Source of the DNA: Acidimicrobiaceae bacterium
GTDB lineage: Bacteria; Actinomycetota; Acidimicrobiia; Acidimicrobiales; RAAP-2
Assembly (NCBI GenBank): GCA_025463285.1
Contig: JAOBWI010000083.1
Location: 1 to 42,450, forward strand
Direction of reading: 5' to 3'
DNA length: 42,450 nucleotides
The notes below the pieces were generated by a model that saw only the letters and a program-made list of their open reading frames with translations, ran no database searches and was not told the DNA's origin. Positions 1 to 6,790 of this stretch are shown here, in pieces. Within the stretch, counting starts at the first letter, position 1, and each line of letters opens with the position of its first letter. The position numbers and the translations under genes are program-made.

Positions 1-2
1 CC

Positions 3-341
3 GTCATCTTTTGTGGTGACTTGAACGTCGCGCATACGCCCGACGACCTAGCGAACCCGAAGCCGAACGTCGGGAAGAAGGGCTTCACCAGTGAGGAGCG
101 CGAAGGTTTTCAGAACTTCCTCGACGCCGGCTTTGTCGATACCTTCCGGCTCTTCCATCAGGGCAACGGGTACTACTCGTGGTGGTCGCACTTCGCCAAC
201 TCTCGAGCGCGCAACGTGGGGTGGCGTATTGATTACTTTCTGGTGTCGCAGAGCCTGGTGAGTCGCGTCGTCGCCGCGGACATCCATCCTGACGTACTGG
301 GCAGCGATCACTGTCCGATCAGTCTCACGCTCGCTCCCTGA
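3..341 (+). CDS. xth: Exodeoxyribonuclease III, C-terminal part (5' truncated by window)
   Basis: This is the last 112 residues of an AP endonuclease/exonuclease III of the endonuclease-exonuclease-phosphatase fold; the frame is open from the window edge. It shows the GDLN motif (fragment residues 5-8), whose Asp and Asn line the active site, the WxSHFANSRARNxGWRIDYF block typical of the XthA/ExoA family, and the terminal GSDHCP motif carrying the catalytic Asp-His pair. The family cuts DNA 5' to abasic sites in base-excision repair. The N-terminal half, including the metal-binding Glu, lies outside the window, so the full length and start are unknown. The apparent TTG start at position 21 is inside the conserved GDLN motif and is not a start. 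Confidence 0.93.
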   Translation, partial: VIFCGDLNVAHTPDDLANPKPNVGKKGFTSEEREGFQNFLDAGFVDTFRLFHQGNGYYSWWSHFANSRARNVGWRIDYFLVSQSLVSRVVAADIHPDVLGSDHCPISLTLAP

Positions 342-378
342 AACTCTGGAGGCGGCCTTCGGATCACGAGGTGCCACC

Positions 379-384
379 TAGGCT
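379..384 (+). promoter_or_regulatory. -10 element (TAGGCT) for leaderless small membrane-protein gene
   Basis: TAGGCT lies 8 nt before the ATG at 393 and there is no Shine-Dalgarno. A TANNNT hexamer 6-8 nt before a start recurs throughout this window, which suggests that transcription begins at or next to the start codon. No good -35 is visible. Confidence 0.4.
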
Positions 385-392
385 CCACCACC

Positions 393-665
393 ATGGCGGT
401 CGTCATCGTGGTCATTATCTTCGCGGCGCTCGTCTCTCTTGTCTTCTACTGGTCGAGCCGGTACGGAGACGCCAACAGAAGCCGGGGAACCTCGCTGAAG
501 CGTGGACCGCACGCTCACACCACGACGAGGGGGCAACCCAAGAAGGGATACGCCTCGAAAAGCGATGCCGAGTTTCAAGCGCACAAATTGGCGACGCGCG
601 ATGGCGCGCCCAGGGATGTGTACAAATGCGCGACCTGCACCAAGTGGCACGTGGGTCACGGCTAG
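393..665 (+). CDS. Small membrane-anchored protein with C-terminal CxxC/WHxGH motif
   Basis: The 90-residue protein has one N-terminal hydrophobic segment (about residues 2-20), a basic linker (about 24-52), and a compact C-terminal module (about 52-90) with a CATC pair followed by KWHVGHG. The two Cys plus two His could bind zinc. I do not recognise a named family. The membrane anchor followed by a conserved-looking Cys/His tail argues that it is real and not a chance ORF. The start is chosen because a TAGGCT hexamer precedes the ATG by 8 nt. The opposite-strand and alternative-frame ORFs here lack such features. It stands alone between the exonuclease gene and the convergent efflux gene. 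Confidence 0.6.
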   Translation: MAVVIVVIIFAALVSLVFYWSSRYGDANRSRGTSLKRGPHAHTTTRGQPKKGYASKSDAEFQAHKLATRDGAPRDVYKCATCTKWHVGHG

Positions 666-738
666 TTGAACCAGGGTGAAGGCGGCGACGCTGCACGATG
701 AGAAGGCCTACGGGATCGGCCGCCGACGCGAGCCGCGT

Positions 739-752
739 CGCCCCCAGGGGCG
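739..752. terminator. Weak hairpin in the convergent gap before the efflux gene
   Basis: CGCCC and GGGCG flank a 4-nt loop, with a partly paired outer GT/AC. The hairpin sits between the 90-residue protein gene and the convergent MFS gene. There is no T-tract, so it may be a weak bidirectional terminator. The rest of 666-886 shows nothing I can assign. Confidence 0.25.
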
Positions 753-886
753 CGACAAATTGAGGGACGCCGGCCCGAGCAGTTAATTGGTTGGCGCGTC
801 TTCCATTGCGTCGCCCGTGCTCTCCGGAAGCTTTCGCGACTCCCACCATCACCTGTACGAGGGCGTTTGAAACAGCCTCCTCGGTC

Positions 887-2428
887 TCAGGGCGCCGGTT
901 CTACTTGCTGTTGCGCGACGAAATCTCTGGGGCGAATAAAGATCATGGCGACGACTGCTCCCACTAGGGCCAGGGTGCCGCTCACCACAAAGAGGTCGTT
1001 GAGGGCGCCGGTAAAACTCGACTGGAGGGCGCGGACGAGCTGCGGGCGGAGAGCTGGTGGCGTGCTCTTGATGACTTGAGCGGCCTGACCCTCCTTCACG
1101 AGCGTCACGACCTGGCGGAGGTTCCACGACACCGCTGTATTACCGACCGCTTTGATGTGGTTCAGCGAACGGCCGAGTCCTTTTTGCAGCTCGGTCGAGA
1201 AAATCGTGGCGTAGACGGCGATGCCGACGGCGATGCCGATCTGTCGGAAGGTCGTGTTGACCCCGGACGCCATACCGGAGCGATCAGGCGTCACTACTCC
1301 CACCGCAGTAGAGGCGAGCGGCGGGTTCACCATCCCGGATCCGACGCCCGCCACGATGAAGCCCGAGATGAGGTGCGTCCACGGCGTGCTGGCATGGATG
1401 CCAGACATGAGAAAGAGACCAACTCCCACCAGAGCGAGTCCGGGACCGATCAACCAGCGAACGGGCATGCGACTGCTCAGTCGCCCGGCGATCGTGGCCG
1501 CGACGAGCGTGCCCCCACTAGTTACCAGTAGTCGGGCGCCGGTGGCGAGGGCCGAATAGCCGAGGTCGTTCTGGAGATACAGAACGATGTAGAGGAGCAC
1601 GGCAAAGAGTGAGCCGTTCATGGCGAAGGCGGCGGCCAGGCCACCAGAAAAGGTCGGCGTGCGAAAGAGGCCGAGATCGAACATCGGGTGGGCGCTGTAG
1701 CGCTCCACGAGAACGAAGGTGACGAACAAGACAGCGGCCACGGCCAGGCAGACGACGACACCCTCATTTCCCCACGTCGTTTCACTGGCGCGGATCAATC
1801 CATAGACCAGGCTGACGAGTCCGATCGTGAGAACGGCGAATCCCGCCCAGTCCGGTCGTGACGCTTGGGGCGTACGGGACTCGTCGACCCTCATGATGGT
1901 GATAATGATGGCGGCAATCCCGAAGGGAATATTGACGAGGAAAATGCCGCGCCAACTGATGCCGGTAGTGATGACGCCTCCGAGAATTGGACCAAGCGCC
2001 ACCGCGACGCCGGTGATCGCTCCCCAAACGCCGAATGCCACGCCGCGGTCTTTGCCGCGAAAGCTGTGCGCGAGTAGGGCGAGCGAGGTGGCGAAGAGGA
2101 TGGCCCCGCCGACTCCCTGGGCCATCCGTGAAAGCGTGAGCATGAGGGGTGACTGAGCGAACCCACACAACAAGGACCCCAAGGTAAAGACGCTCAGACC
2201 AATGATGAAGAGGAGTCGACGACCGTACCGATCCGCCAATGTGCCCGCGGTGAGAAGCAGCGACGCCAAGGTCAGTGCGTACGCGTCGACAACCCACTGG
2301 ACGTCCGAGAAACTGGCGTGAAGCCCACGTTGAATCTCTGGAAGCGCCACGATGACAATGGTGACGTCGAGCAGCAGCATGAACGTCGCCGCACAGACAA
2401 CTAAAAGCGTCCACCACTTCTTTTCCAC
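887..2428 (-). CDS. MFS transporter, DHA2 (14-TM drug:H+ antiporter) family
   Basis: This inner-membrane proton-coupled efflux pump of the EmrB/QacA/LfrA type has about 513 residues and the repeated hydrophobic segments expected for 14 TMs. TM1 carries the Asp of the LLLDVTIVIVALP motif (D21), and the TM2-TM3 loop carries motif A, GTLADRYGRR (residues 62-71). Motif C-like GxxxGPxLGG follows in TM5. The GTG at 2428 is preferred over the ATG 17 codons upstream (2479), because GAGGAGG stands 4 nt before the GTG and the upstream extension is Arg-rich with no family resemblance. The substrate cannot be read from sequence; the family exports cationic dyes and antibiotics. No regulator gene is adjacent. 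Confidence 0.9.
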   Translation of the reverse strand: MEKKWWTLLVVCAATFMLLLDVTIVIVALPEIQRGLHASFSDVQWVVDAYALTLASLLLTAGTLADRYGRRLLFIIGLSVFTLGSLLCGFAQSPLMLTLSRMAQGVGGAILFATSLALLAHSFRGKDRGVAFGVWGAITGVAVALGPILGGVITTGISWRGIFLVNIPFGIAAIIITIMRVDESRTPQASRPDWAGFAVLTIGLVSLVYGLIRASETTWGNEGVVVCLAVAAVLFVTFVLVERYSAHPMFDLGLFRTPTFSGGLAAAFAMNGSLFAVLLYIVLYLQNDLGYSALATGARLLVTSGGTLVAATIAGRLSSRMPVRWLIGPGLALVGVGLFLMSGIHASTPWTHLISGFIVAGVGSGMVNPPLASTAVGVVTPDRSGMASGVNTTFRQIGIAVGIAVYATIFSTELQKGLGRSLNHIKAVGNTAVSWNLRQVVTLVKEGQAAQVIKSTPPALRPQLVRALQSSFTGALNDLFVVSGTLALVGAVVAMIFIRPRDFVAQQQVEPAP

Positions 2429-2514
2429 GTGGCCTCCTCGACGAGCTCTAGGAGTCACTGTACGGACTATGTGCGACACCTCGCTCGCAAGCCGGTACGA
2501 AGTGCAAAGGCCAA

Positions 2515-2529
2515 ACCCGTCAGTCGGGT
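2515..2529 (-). terminator. Short hairpin after pseudopilin-like gene
   Basis: ACCCG and CGGGT flank a 5-nt loop, and the minus strand continues with TTTGG. The hairpin lies 3 nt beyond the stop codon of the pseudopilin-like gene. The stem is short, so this is only a weak terminator candidate. Confidence 0.3.
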
Positions 2530-2532
2530 GAC

Positions 2533-3027
2533 TTACGAGGCGTAACAGCCCGTTGCTGGCGAACTTGTGCCCAATGTTCCGCGCGAGGTGATGCCCTTCT
2601 TTGGAATCACGTTCTCACTGACGCCATTCCACGTGATCGCGTAGTACGGGGAGTCAGTGGGCCAGGACTGGAGGAACGGACCGCCACGTGTAGAAGCCGT
2701 GGCCCACGAGATACCCGCGGGAGGTGGCGAACCGTTCTCAGCGCTGTAGGTCTGAATCGCCGTGGCGATGGTCGCGAAGTTTGTTTCGCAGCCCGATACC
2801 GCCGCGAGTTGCGCCTCCGAAGCGATACCTGGCGCAGTGGTCGTGGTGGCGGGGCCGTTCAGAGTCGGGGAGGGACCGGGTTTCGAGTGCGAGCTTTCGG
2901 ACACAACGACACCCGCGATGACGCCCAAGACGATGACCGTGACGAGTGTCGAGAGTAAGGCCACGCCGTGTTCGTTGCGCCGCCGCGCCACTCCAGCGAG
3001 TTGTCGATTCTGTCTACGAAACGACAT
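2533..3027 (-). CDS. Pseudopilin-like single-span membrane protein
   Basis: The 164-residue protein starts with a basic cytoplasmic segment (residues 1-20), then G21-VALLSTL leading into a hydrophobic helix (about 23-42), a Pro/Thr linker (about 46-62) and a periplasm/wall-side domain containing the ATAIQTYSAENG helix and a WPxxxPYYxITWNG strand region. This resembles type IV pilins/GspG in the soluble part. The N-terminus resembles GspK/PilX minor pseudopilins (GVALL) and lacks the Glu at +5 found in major pilins. There are two Cys in the outer domain (about 84 and 161). The ATG at 3027 is chosen because AAGGAG lies 7 nt upstream; a longer ORF reaching 3117 has no ribosome site. No other pilus genes are nearby, so its role in a machine is unproven. 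Confidence 0.7.
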   Translation of the reverse strand: MSFRRQNRQLAGVARRRNEHGVALLSTLVTVIVLGVIAGVVVSESSHSKPGPSPTLNGPATTTTAPGIASEAQLAAVSGCETNFATIATAIQTYSAENGSPPPAGISWATASTRGGPFLQSWPTDSPYYAITWNGVSENVIPKKGITSRGTLGTSSPATGCYAS

Positions 3028-3080
3028 TGAGAATCTCCTTCGCTCGTCGGGGAACGACAAACCGAGGCTACGACTGGATG

Positions 3081-3109
3081 ACGCTAGTTTTGGACATTGT
3101 GTGTACCAA
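3081..3109 (-). promoter_or_regulatory. Promoter of the pseudopilin-like gene
   Basis: On the minus strand TTGGTA (3104-3109) and TAGCGT (3081-3086) are separated by 17 bp. The predicted start site gives a leader of roughly 45-50 nt before the ATG at 3027, consistent with that gene having a Shine-Dalgarno. Confidence 0.45.
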
Positions 3110-3182
3110 AAGTTCACACGGTGGGACTGATCATGGAACTCTGACTGACGTCAGCCATACCCACTTTTTGCGTAGGCCCCGG

Positions 3183-3188
3183 TAAAAT
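3183..3188 (+). promoter_or_regulatory. -10 element (TAAAAT) upstream of the Cys-rich small gene
   Basis: TAAAAT is 29 nt before the GTG at 3218, leaving a leader of about 23 nt that contains GGAGGA. No convincing -35 is seen. A CTGACGTCAG palindrome lies about 25-30 bp further upstream and could be an operator. Confidence 0.35.
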
Positions 3189-3217
3189 GGTCATTGAACC
3201 GACCGGAGGAGACAGCG

Positions 3218-3454
3218 GTGAGTGATCTTCCCGGCCTTCCGCCCGCCGGAGAGCCGCCTCCCATTAGGGCAACCCGTACCCCGGCCAGCGGGCCGTGCAA
3301 ATGTGCTCGACACACGTGTTGGCATCAAAAGACGTGCCGGTCAAACGGTGTCGTTCGGATCCTTCGAGCACCGGATCCGCGCAGCGAAGTTCGCTCCTCG
3401 GTGGTTCTCTGTCGTGAGTGTGCGGCTCCCACGCGTCGTAACCGCGTCGCCTAA
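3218..3454 (+). CDS. Small Cys-rich (possible zinc-binding) protein
   Basis: The 78-residue protein opens with a Pro-rich segment and then has a cluster of metal-ligand residues: CKCARHTCWHQKTC in the middle and CREC near the C-terminus, giving six Cys and two His. This is typical of zinc fingers or ribbons, but I do not recognise the family. The GTG start at 3218 is chosen because GGAGGA sits 7 nt upstream; the ATG at 3194 precedes the ribosome site and is therefore unlikely. The overlapping ORF in another frame (3222-3524) has no conserved features and runs into the next gene. The gene lies 36 nt upstream of the PPOX-type gene on the same strand. Confidence 0.55.
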   Translation: MSDLPGLPPAGEPPPIRATRTPASGPCKCARHTCWHQKTCRSNGVVRILRAPDPRSEVRSSVVLCRECAAPTRRNRVA

Positions 3455-3477
3455 CTCCCACGCCGCCACCCATCCGG

Positions 3478-3483
3478 TACGCT
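3478..3483 (+). promoter_or_regulatory. -10 element (TACGCT) for leaderless PPOX-type gene
   Basis: TACGCT stands 7 nt before the ATG at 3491, and no Shine-Dalgarno is present. It fits the leaderless pattern of the window. Confidence 0.45.
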
Positions 3484-3490
3484 CTCGACT

Positions 3491-3886
3491 ATGGCCTGGG
3501 CTGAGGGAAAGTACGTGCTGTTGACCACGTATCGACGCGACGGCAGAGCGGTGTCGACTCCCGTGTGGGTCGTGGGCCTCGACCAGGGGCGAGTGGGCTT
3601 CACCACGAGCTCGGGGTCTGGAAAATATAAGAGACTGCGACACACCGATCGGGTAACGGTTCAACCCTGCGACGTGCGCGGCCGGGTGAAGCCCGGCACC
3701 ACGGCGCAAAACGCCACCGCCGTCGTGGTCTCGGGGACTGAGTATCTCGCGATCAAAAGTAAGGTTCGAGCGAAGTATGGAGTGATGTGGTACGTCACCC
3801 AGTTTCTGGGAGCCGTTGGTGGCGTCGTGAAGCGACACCGCATTCCCTACGGCGACGTCGGCGTCGTCATCACCCCTACGTCCTGA
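3491..3886 (+). CDS. PPOX-class F420/FMN-binding oxidoreductase-like protein
   Basis: The 131-residue protein has the split beta-barrel layout of the pyridoxamine-phosphate-oxidase-like superfamily: KYVLLTTYRRDGRAVSTPVW (residues 7-26), then a strand with FTTSSGSGKYKRLR (about 37-50), then a VQPCDVRGRVKPGT strand. This matches the small actinobacterial PPOX group often annotated as F420-dependent (Rv2061c-like). Members bind F420 or flavin through the Lys/Arg-rich loop and act as homodimers in the cytosol; the physiological substrate is unknown. The convergent neighbour is another presumed deazaflavin enzyme, so the host probably makes F420. The start is supported by the upstream TACGCT. Confidence 0.82.
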   Translation: MAWAEGKYVLLTTYRRDGRAVSTPVWVVGLDQGRVGFTTSSGSGKYKRLRHTDRVTVQPCDVRGRVKPGTTAQNATAVVVSGTEYLAIKSKVRAKYGVMWYVTQFLGAVGGVVKRHRIPYGDVGVVITPTS

Positions 3887-3919
3887 AGGGCCGACGCATC
3901 GCGACCGTCGTGGTAGAAG

Positions 3920-4348
3920 TTAGAACCGCTCCAACTTGACGACCGGAATTACGCGCGTTGTCTGGGCCTGGTAGTCGGCGAAGTTGGGGTAGCGACCGGC
4001 CTGTACGGCGTAGACGTGGTCACGTTCTTCTCGCTCTAGGGGAGAGGCGAGAGCGCTGAAGGTCTCGTCGCCTAGCTCGACACTGACCTGGGGAGTGGCC
4101 ACGAGGTTGTAGTACCAATCCGGATTGCGGTCCGCCCCCGCTTTTGACGCGAAGACGTAGATGTCGCCTTCTTCATCGAGATACATCATGGGGTTCACCC
4201 GCTGCGCCCCGCTGCGCGCCCCTTTCGTGTGCAGTAGCAAGATCGGAGCCCCCGCGAACATTCCGCCCACGACGCCGCGATGTTCGCGAAACTCCTTAAT
4301 GATCGTGGCATTCCAGTCGTTGGCCGCTTGTGCTGTGTCGTCACTCAT
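3920..4348 (-). CDS. Deazaflavin (F420)-dependent nitroreductase family protein
   Basis: The 142-residue member of the Ddn/DUF385 family shows the family landmarks: an N-terminal amphipathic region with FREHRGVVGGMFAGAPILLLHTKGARSG (about residues 19-46), then RVNPMMYL, and the NPDWYYNLVATPQVSVELG block (about 79-97). Ddn itself reduces F420-dependent substrates, including quinones and nitroimidazoles, and works near the membrane. This protein is of usual length and looks intact. The ATG at 4348 has AAGGCGG upstream as a plausible ribosome site. It converges on the PPOX-type gene with a 33-nt gap. Confidence 0.88.
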   Translation of the reverse strand: MSDDTAQAANDWNATIIKEFREHRGVVGGMFAGAPILLLHTKGARSGAQRVNPMMYLDEEGDIYVFASKAGADRNPDWYYNLVATPQVSVELGDETFSALASPLEREERDHVYAVQAGRYPNFADYQAQTTRVIPVVKLERF

Positions 4349-4456
4349 AGAGACCGCCTTGAGTCGAGGTTCCGGTCCTCAGACTAACGAAGAAACACGG
4401 GGAGTTCGAGGGCGAATGTTATGCTGGACCGCCGTTGAAACAAGCGAGAAGCGAAG

Positions 4457-4462
4457 TAAGTT
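4457..4462 (+). promoter_or_regulatory. -10 element (TAAGTT) for leaderless DUF3048 gene
   Basis: TAAGTT is 6 nt before the ATG at 4469 without any Shine-Dalgarno, which suggests a leaderless transcript. Confidence 0.45.
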
Positions 4463-4468
4463 GCTCTG

Positions 4469-5488
4469 ATGCGTCGCTCCCTCGCCCTGGCCGTGATCGC
4501 CGGCCTCGGTTCGGTCCTGCTGGGATCGTCGCTAGCGATGGCCGACTCGTCCACCACCTCGACCTCCTCAACGACAACGCTTCCCACGACCACCACCACG
4601 GCGCCCAAAGTTCCGGTCGCTCCTCTGACCGGACTGCCTGATCCCAAGCGTTCCACGAGGAATCGATCGGCCCTCACCATCAAGATCGATAACACGCCCC
4701 AAGCGATGCCGCACTACGGCGTGCAGGACGCCGACGTCGTCTACGAAGAGATCGTCGAAGGCGGCATTACGCGATTAGCGGCCATCTTTAACTCCCACGT
4801 TCCGAACGTGGTGGGCCCCGTTCGCTCGGTACGCAGGACCGACCGCGAGATTGTCTTTCCCATCGGGGGCATCTTCGCCTTTTCCGGAGGGGCCGAGTAC
4901 GCCCTGAAAAGCATCGCCACGGCCCCGGTCAAGTTGTACGACCAGGCCAACGCGGGCCGCACGATGTTTCGCGACCCTCATCGCCCCCCGCCCCATAATC
5001 TCTTCGCCAACGCCGAGTTGCTCATGGCGAAAGACGGCAAGCCCCGCCCCCCGCCCCCCCTCTTTTCCTATCTGCCCGCGGGCAAGAGGCCCCACGGGCC
5101 TAAGGCCTCGTCCTTCGTCGTCAATTTCGAGAACGGCTTCGCCGCCACGTACCACTGGGATACGAGGACGAGATCCTGGGATCGCTCCCTCTTCGGCGAA
5201 CCGGACGTGTCGGCGAACGGCGTGCGGATCTCGCCCAAGAACGTGATCGTCTTGACCGTCAACTACGTGGGCGGCGCGGGCGTCATTGACTCGTACGCGC
5301 AACTCGTGGGCCGTGGTCCCGTGGAAGTCTTTTCCGGCGGCGTCGTTCAGCACGGGACCTGGTCTCGCTCGGACCTGTACCACCGCGCTATCTACAAGAA
5401 CCTCGCGGGCACGGTCATCAATCTCAACCCCGGACAGACGTGGGTCGAGCTGTTAGCGACCGGCGAAGGCGTCAGCATCACGTCGTAG
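4469..5488 (+). CDS. Exported DUF3048 (YerB-like) protein
   Basis: The 339-residue protein has a signal peptide (basic MRRS, hydrophobic core to about residue 23, cleavage near AMA-DSS), then a Ser/Thr-rich linker (about 27-46). The mature domain is typical of DUF3048: PLTGLP, the IKIDNTPQAMPHYGVQDADVVYEEIVEGGITRL segment (about 71-103), VGPVRSVRRTD, and a C-terminal half with a VNYVGG strand and a closing GQTWVELL element. There is no lipobox Cys, unlike YerB lipoproteins, so it is probably secreted or wall-associated. The family's biochemical role is unknown to me. The start is supported by TAAGTT 6 nt upstream. It is a single gene. Confidence 0.88.
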   Translation: MRRSLALAVIAGLGSVLLGSSLAMADSSTTSTSSTTTLPTTTTTAPKVPVAPLTGLPDPKRSTRNRSALTIKIDNTPQAMPHYGVQDADVVYEEIVEGGITRLAAIFNSHVPNVVGPVRSVRRTDREIVFPIGGIFAFSGGAEYALKSIATAPVKLYDQANAGRTMFRDPHRPPPHNLFANAELLMAKDGKPRPPPPLFSYLPAGKRPHGPKASSFVVNFENGFAATYHWDTRTRSWDRSLFGEPDVSANGVRISPKNVIVLTVNYVGGAGVIDSYAQLVGRGPVEVFSGGVVQHGTWSRSDLYHRAIYKNLAGTVINLNPGQTWVELLATGEGVSITS

Positions 5489-5677
5489 CAGACGCCGTGT
5501 TCGTAACTACCCCGGCGGCCAGTTGACCCGAGCGCGAAGACCCTCAGCGCACTACGATGTGCTCGCTCTCGGCAGGGAGGGCTCGAATTGCCGAGTAACG
5601 AGTCCGCCGTTTGCCTAGGCGCAGACGTTCCACTTTCAGTCAAGTGCTTGTACGGCACTGTCGAGCAAAGGAGAGTT

Positions 5678-5878
5678 ATGGAGAATTCAGACGACGAGAT
5701 GGACGGTGTCATGGGTGGTGGCGACGCCATGGAGACTAACGACATGGGTGGCTCCGACCAGGTCGACCCCAACGACGCCGGAGTCGAAGACGAGGTCGAC
5801 GAAGACGACATCGAAGATGACGAGGACGACGAAGACGACATGGGCGGCCACGACACCACCGATTCCGACGTCATCTAG
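5678..5878 (+). CDS. Extremely acidic 66-residue protein without Lys or Arg
   Basis: By my count the protein has 30 Asp/Glu in 66 residues, no Lys or Arg and a single His. Residues 37-54 are almost entirely acidic, and Gly-Gly and Met-rich spacers occur in the first half. The ATG at 5678 has AAAGGAG about 5 nt upstream, which is better support than the in-frame TTG at 5588. The protein should be unfolded, strongly anionic and possibly cation- or basic-protein-binding. I recognise no family. The low-complexity composition means a chance ORF is not excluded, but a good ribosome site and exact GAC/GAG codon choice favour translation. It is convergent with the Rpf-like gene. Confidence 0.55.
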   Translation: MENSDDEMDGVMGGGDAMETNDMGGSDQVDPNDAGVEDEVDEDDIEDDEDDEDDMGGHDTTDSDVI

Positions 5879-5923
5879 AGCTACTCACCAACCCAACGCG
5901 TTGACCGCGGGGTCCGGTGGTCG

Positions 5924-6343
5924 TCACCAACCTCCAGGGTCACAGCCCTCCTGGTCGGGAATGTGGCCTCTCGTGACCTTCATGCCCACCAGAATCTGCT
6001 GGTCTCTGGTGGCCTCACCGGCCAGCGGGGCGAAGCGACCGCCGCCGTACTGGACCCAGGTGGCGTTCGAGAAACCGATGCCCGAGTACACGGGGCCGGT
6101 CATAGACCAGTTCCCGTTTACTTCACAGACAGCCACGCGCTGCCACTTCGCCAGCAAGCTGCGAATCGTTTCGCCCCGGACAAGGGCTTCGGCGGCCAGC
6201 GCCCGCGAGGCGGCAATCACGATCTGATCGTGGCGGACCACTGGTGTTGGCGGCCGACTGGCGACCGCCGCCGAAGCGAGGGGCGCCACTAGCACTACGG
6301 GGGTCACTGTCAATATCAGCATGGCGAAAAATGCTCGTCGCAC
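5924..6343 (-). CDS. Secreted Rpf/transglycosylase-like protein
   Basis: The 139-residue protein has a signal peptide (residues 1 to about 26, ending ASA-A), a short spacer, and a C-terminal resuscitation-promoting-factor/transglycosylase-like core: WQRVAVCEVNGNWSMTG, SGIGFSNATWVQYGG, then AGEATRDQQILVGMKV and a terminal Cys. The Glu in VCEV aligns with the catalytic Glu of Rpf domains, and the two Cys could form the family's disulfide. Such enzymes cleave peptidoglycan glycan strands and promote growth resumption. It is shorter than classical Rpfs and has no LysM or other wall-binding domain. The GTG at 6343 is chosen because GAGGAGAG lies just upstream and the signal peptide then starts with VRR. 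A long structured leader precedes it. Confidence 0.8.
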   Translation of the reverse strand: MRRAFFAMLILTVTPVVLVAPLASAAVASRPPTPVVRHDQIVIAASRALAAEALVRGETIRSLLAKWQRVAVCEVNGNWSMTGPVYSGIGFSNATWVQYGGGRFAPLAGEATRDQQILVGMKVTRGHIPDQEGCDPGGW

Positions 6344-6351
6344 GGCTCTCT

Positions 6352-6375
6352 CCTCGGCCCGCCGACACCCCGAGG
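6352..6375 (-). promoter_or_regulatory. Hairpin masking the ribosome-binding site of the Rpf-like gene
   Basis: On the minus strand CCTCGG (6370-6375) pairs with CCGAGG (6352-6357), and the second arm contains the GAGG of the Shine-Dalgarno that serves the GTG at 6343. Six base pairs and a 12-nt loop were found by eye. The arrangement could allow translational control. Confidence 0.4.
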
Positions 6376-6454
6376 CGAGAGACTTGCTCAGTCCTCGCAC
6401 GGCGCGTCAACCCTATGGAAATGAACGTGTCTCATCCACGGGCGCGGATTGGTT

Positions 6455-6543
6455 GGTCACCTGGTCCACAGTTCTGTGGGGTGGCAAAGGGCAGTCGATG
6501 CTGCTGGAGTGAGCCTAGGGGAGGAGGTGACTCCCAGGTGACC
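6455..6543 (-). promoter_or_regulatory. Structured leader domain (riboswitch-like) of the Rpf-like gene
   Basis: A perfect 10-bp stem (6534-6543 with 6455-6464) closes a region containing three further small hairpins: GAGT/ACTC, GCAG/CTGC, and CCACA/TGTGG with a 4-nt loop. The predicted start site from TAGATT (6551-6556) coincides with the first base of the closing stem. The element lies 111-200 nt upstream of the GTG of the Rpf-like gene. In Actinobacteria, rpf genes are often controlled by ydaO-type c-di-AMP riboswitches, but I cannot see the ydaO conserved blocks here. The remaining gap, 6376-6454 and 6544-6790, holds only the promoter elements listed separately. Confidence 0.4.
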
Positions 6544-6550
6544 ACAACAC

Positions 6551-6556
6551 AATCTA
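6551..6556 (-). promoter_or_regulatory. -10 element (TAGATT) for the Rpf-like transcript
   Basis: On the minus strand TAGATT ends 7 nt before position 6543, where the closing stem of the structured leader starts. The -35 is poor, and a TTGACA at 6589-6594 is too far away (32 nt) to be its partner. Confidence 0.35.
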
Positions 6557-6790
6557 CTGACGCGTAAGAGCCCTCTGATCTGGTAATATGTCAAAACAAG
6601 ATTTGGACTATTCCCGGGCACAGGAAGCCCAAAAACCCCCAGACGTGGTGGGTAAGGACTGGTAGGTGGCTAGTTGGACCAATGAGTCGAATTTGCCCCT
6701 CGGACACTCTCCCGCGCGACAGCGCGCCGGACTAGCGTCGCACCATCGAGTCGAAAAAAGGACGCGATCCAATGAAAGTTGAGGCATCGA

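Noticed and set aside
2429-2479. Upstream ATG at 2479 for the MFS transporter
   Set aside because: It would put an Arg-rich extension before TM1 and has no ribosome site, whereas GAGGAGG precedes the GTG at 2428.
6455-6543. Structured region as SRP RNA, RNase P RNA or tRNA-like gene
   Set aside because: I looked for the conserved SRP GGAAG/AGCAG loop pair, the RNase P GAGGAAAGTC motif and a T-loop. None is present.
6588-6665. 25-codon ORF with ATG at 6588
   Set aside because: Its composition is protein-like, but no Shine-Dalgarno and no TANNNT at leaderless spacing precede it.
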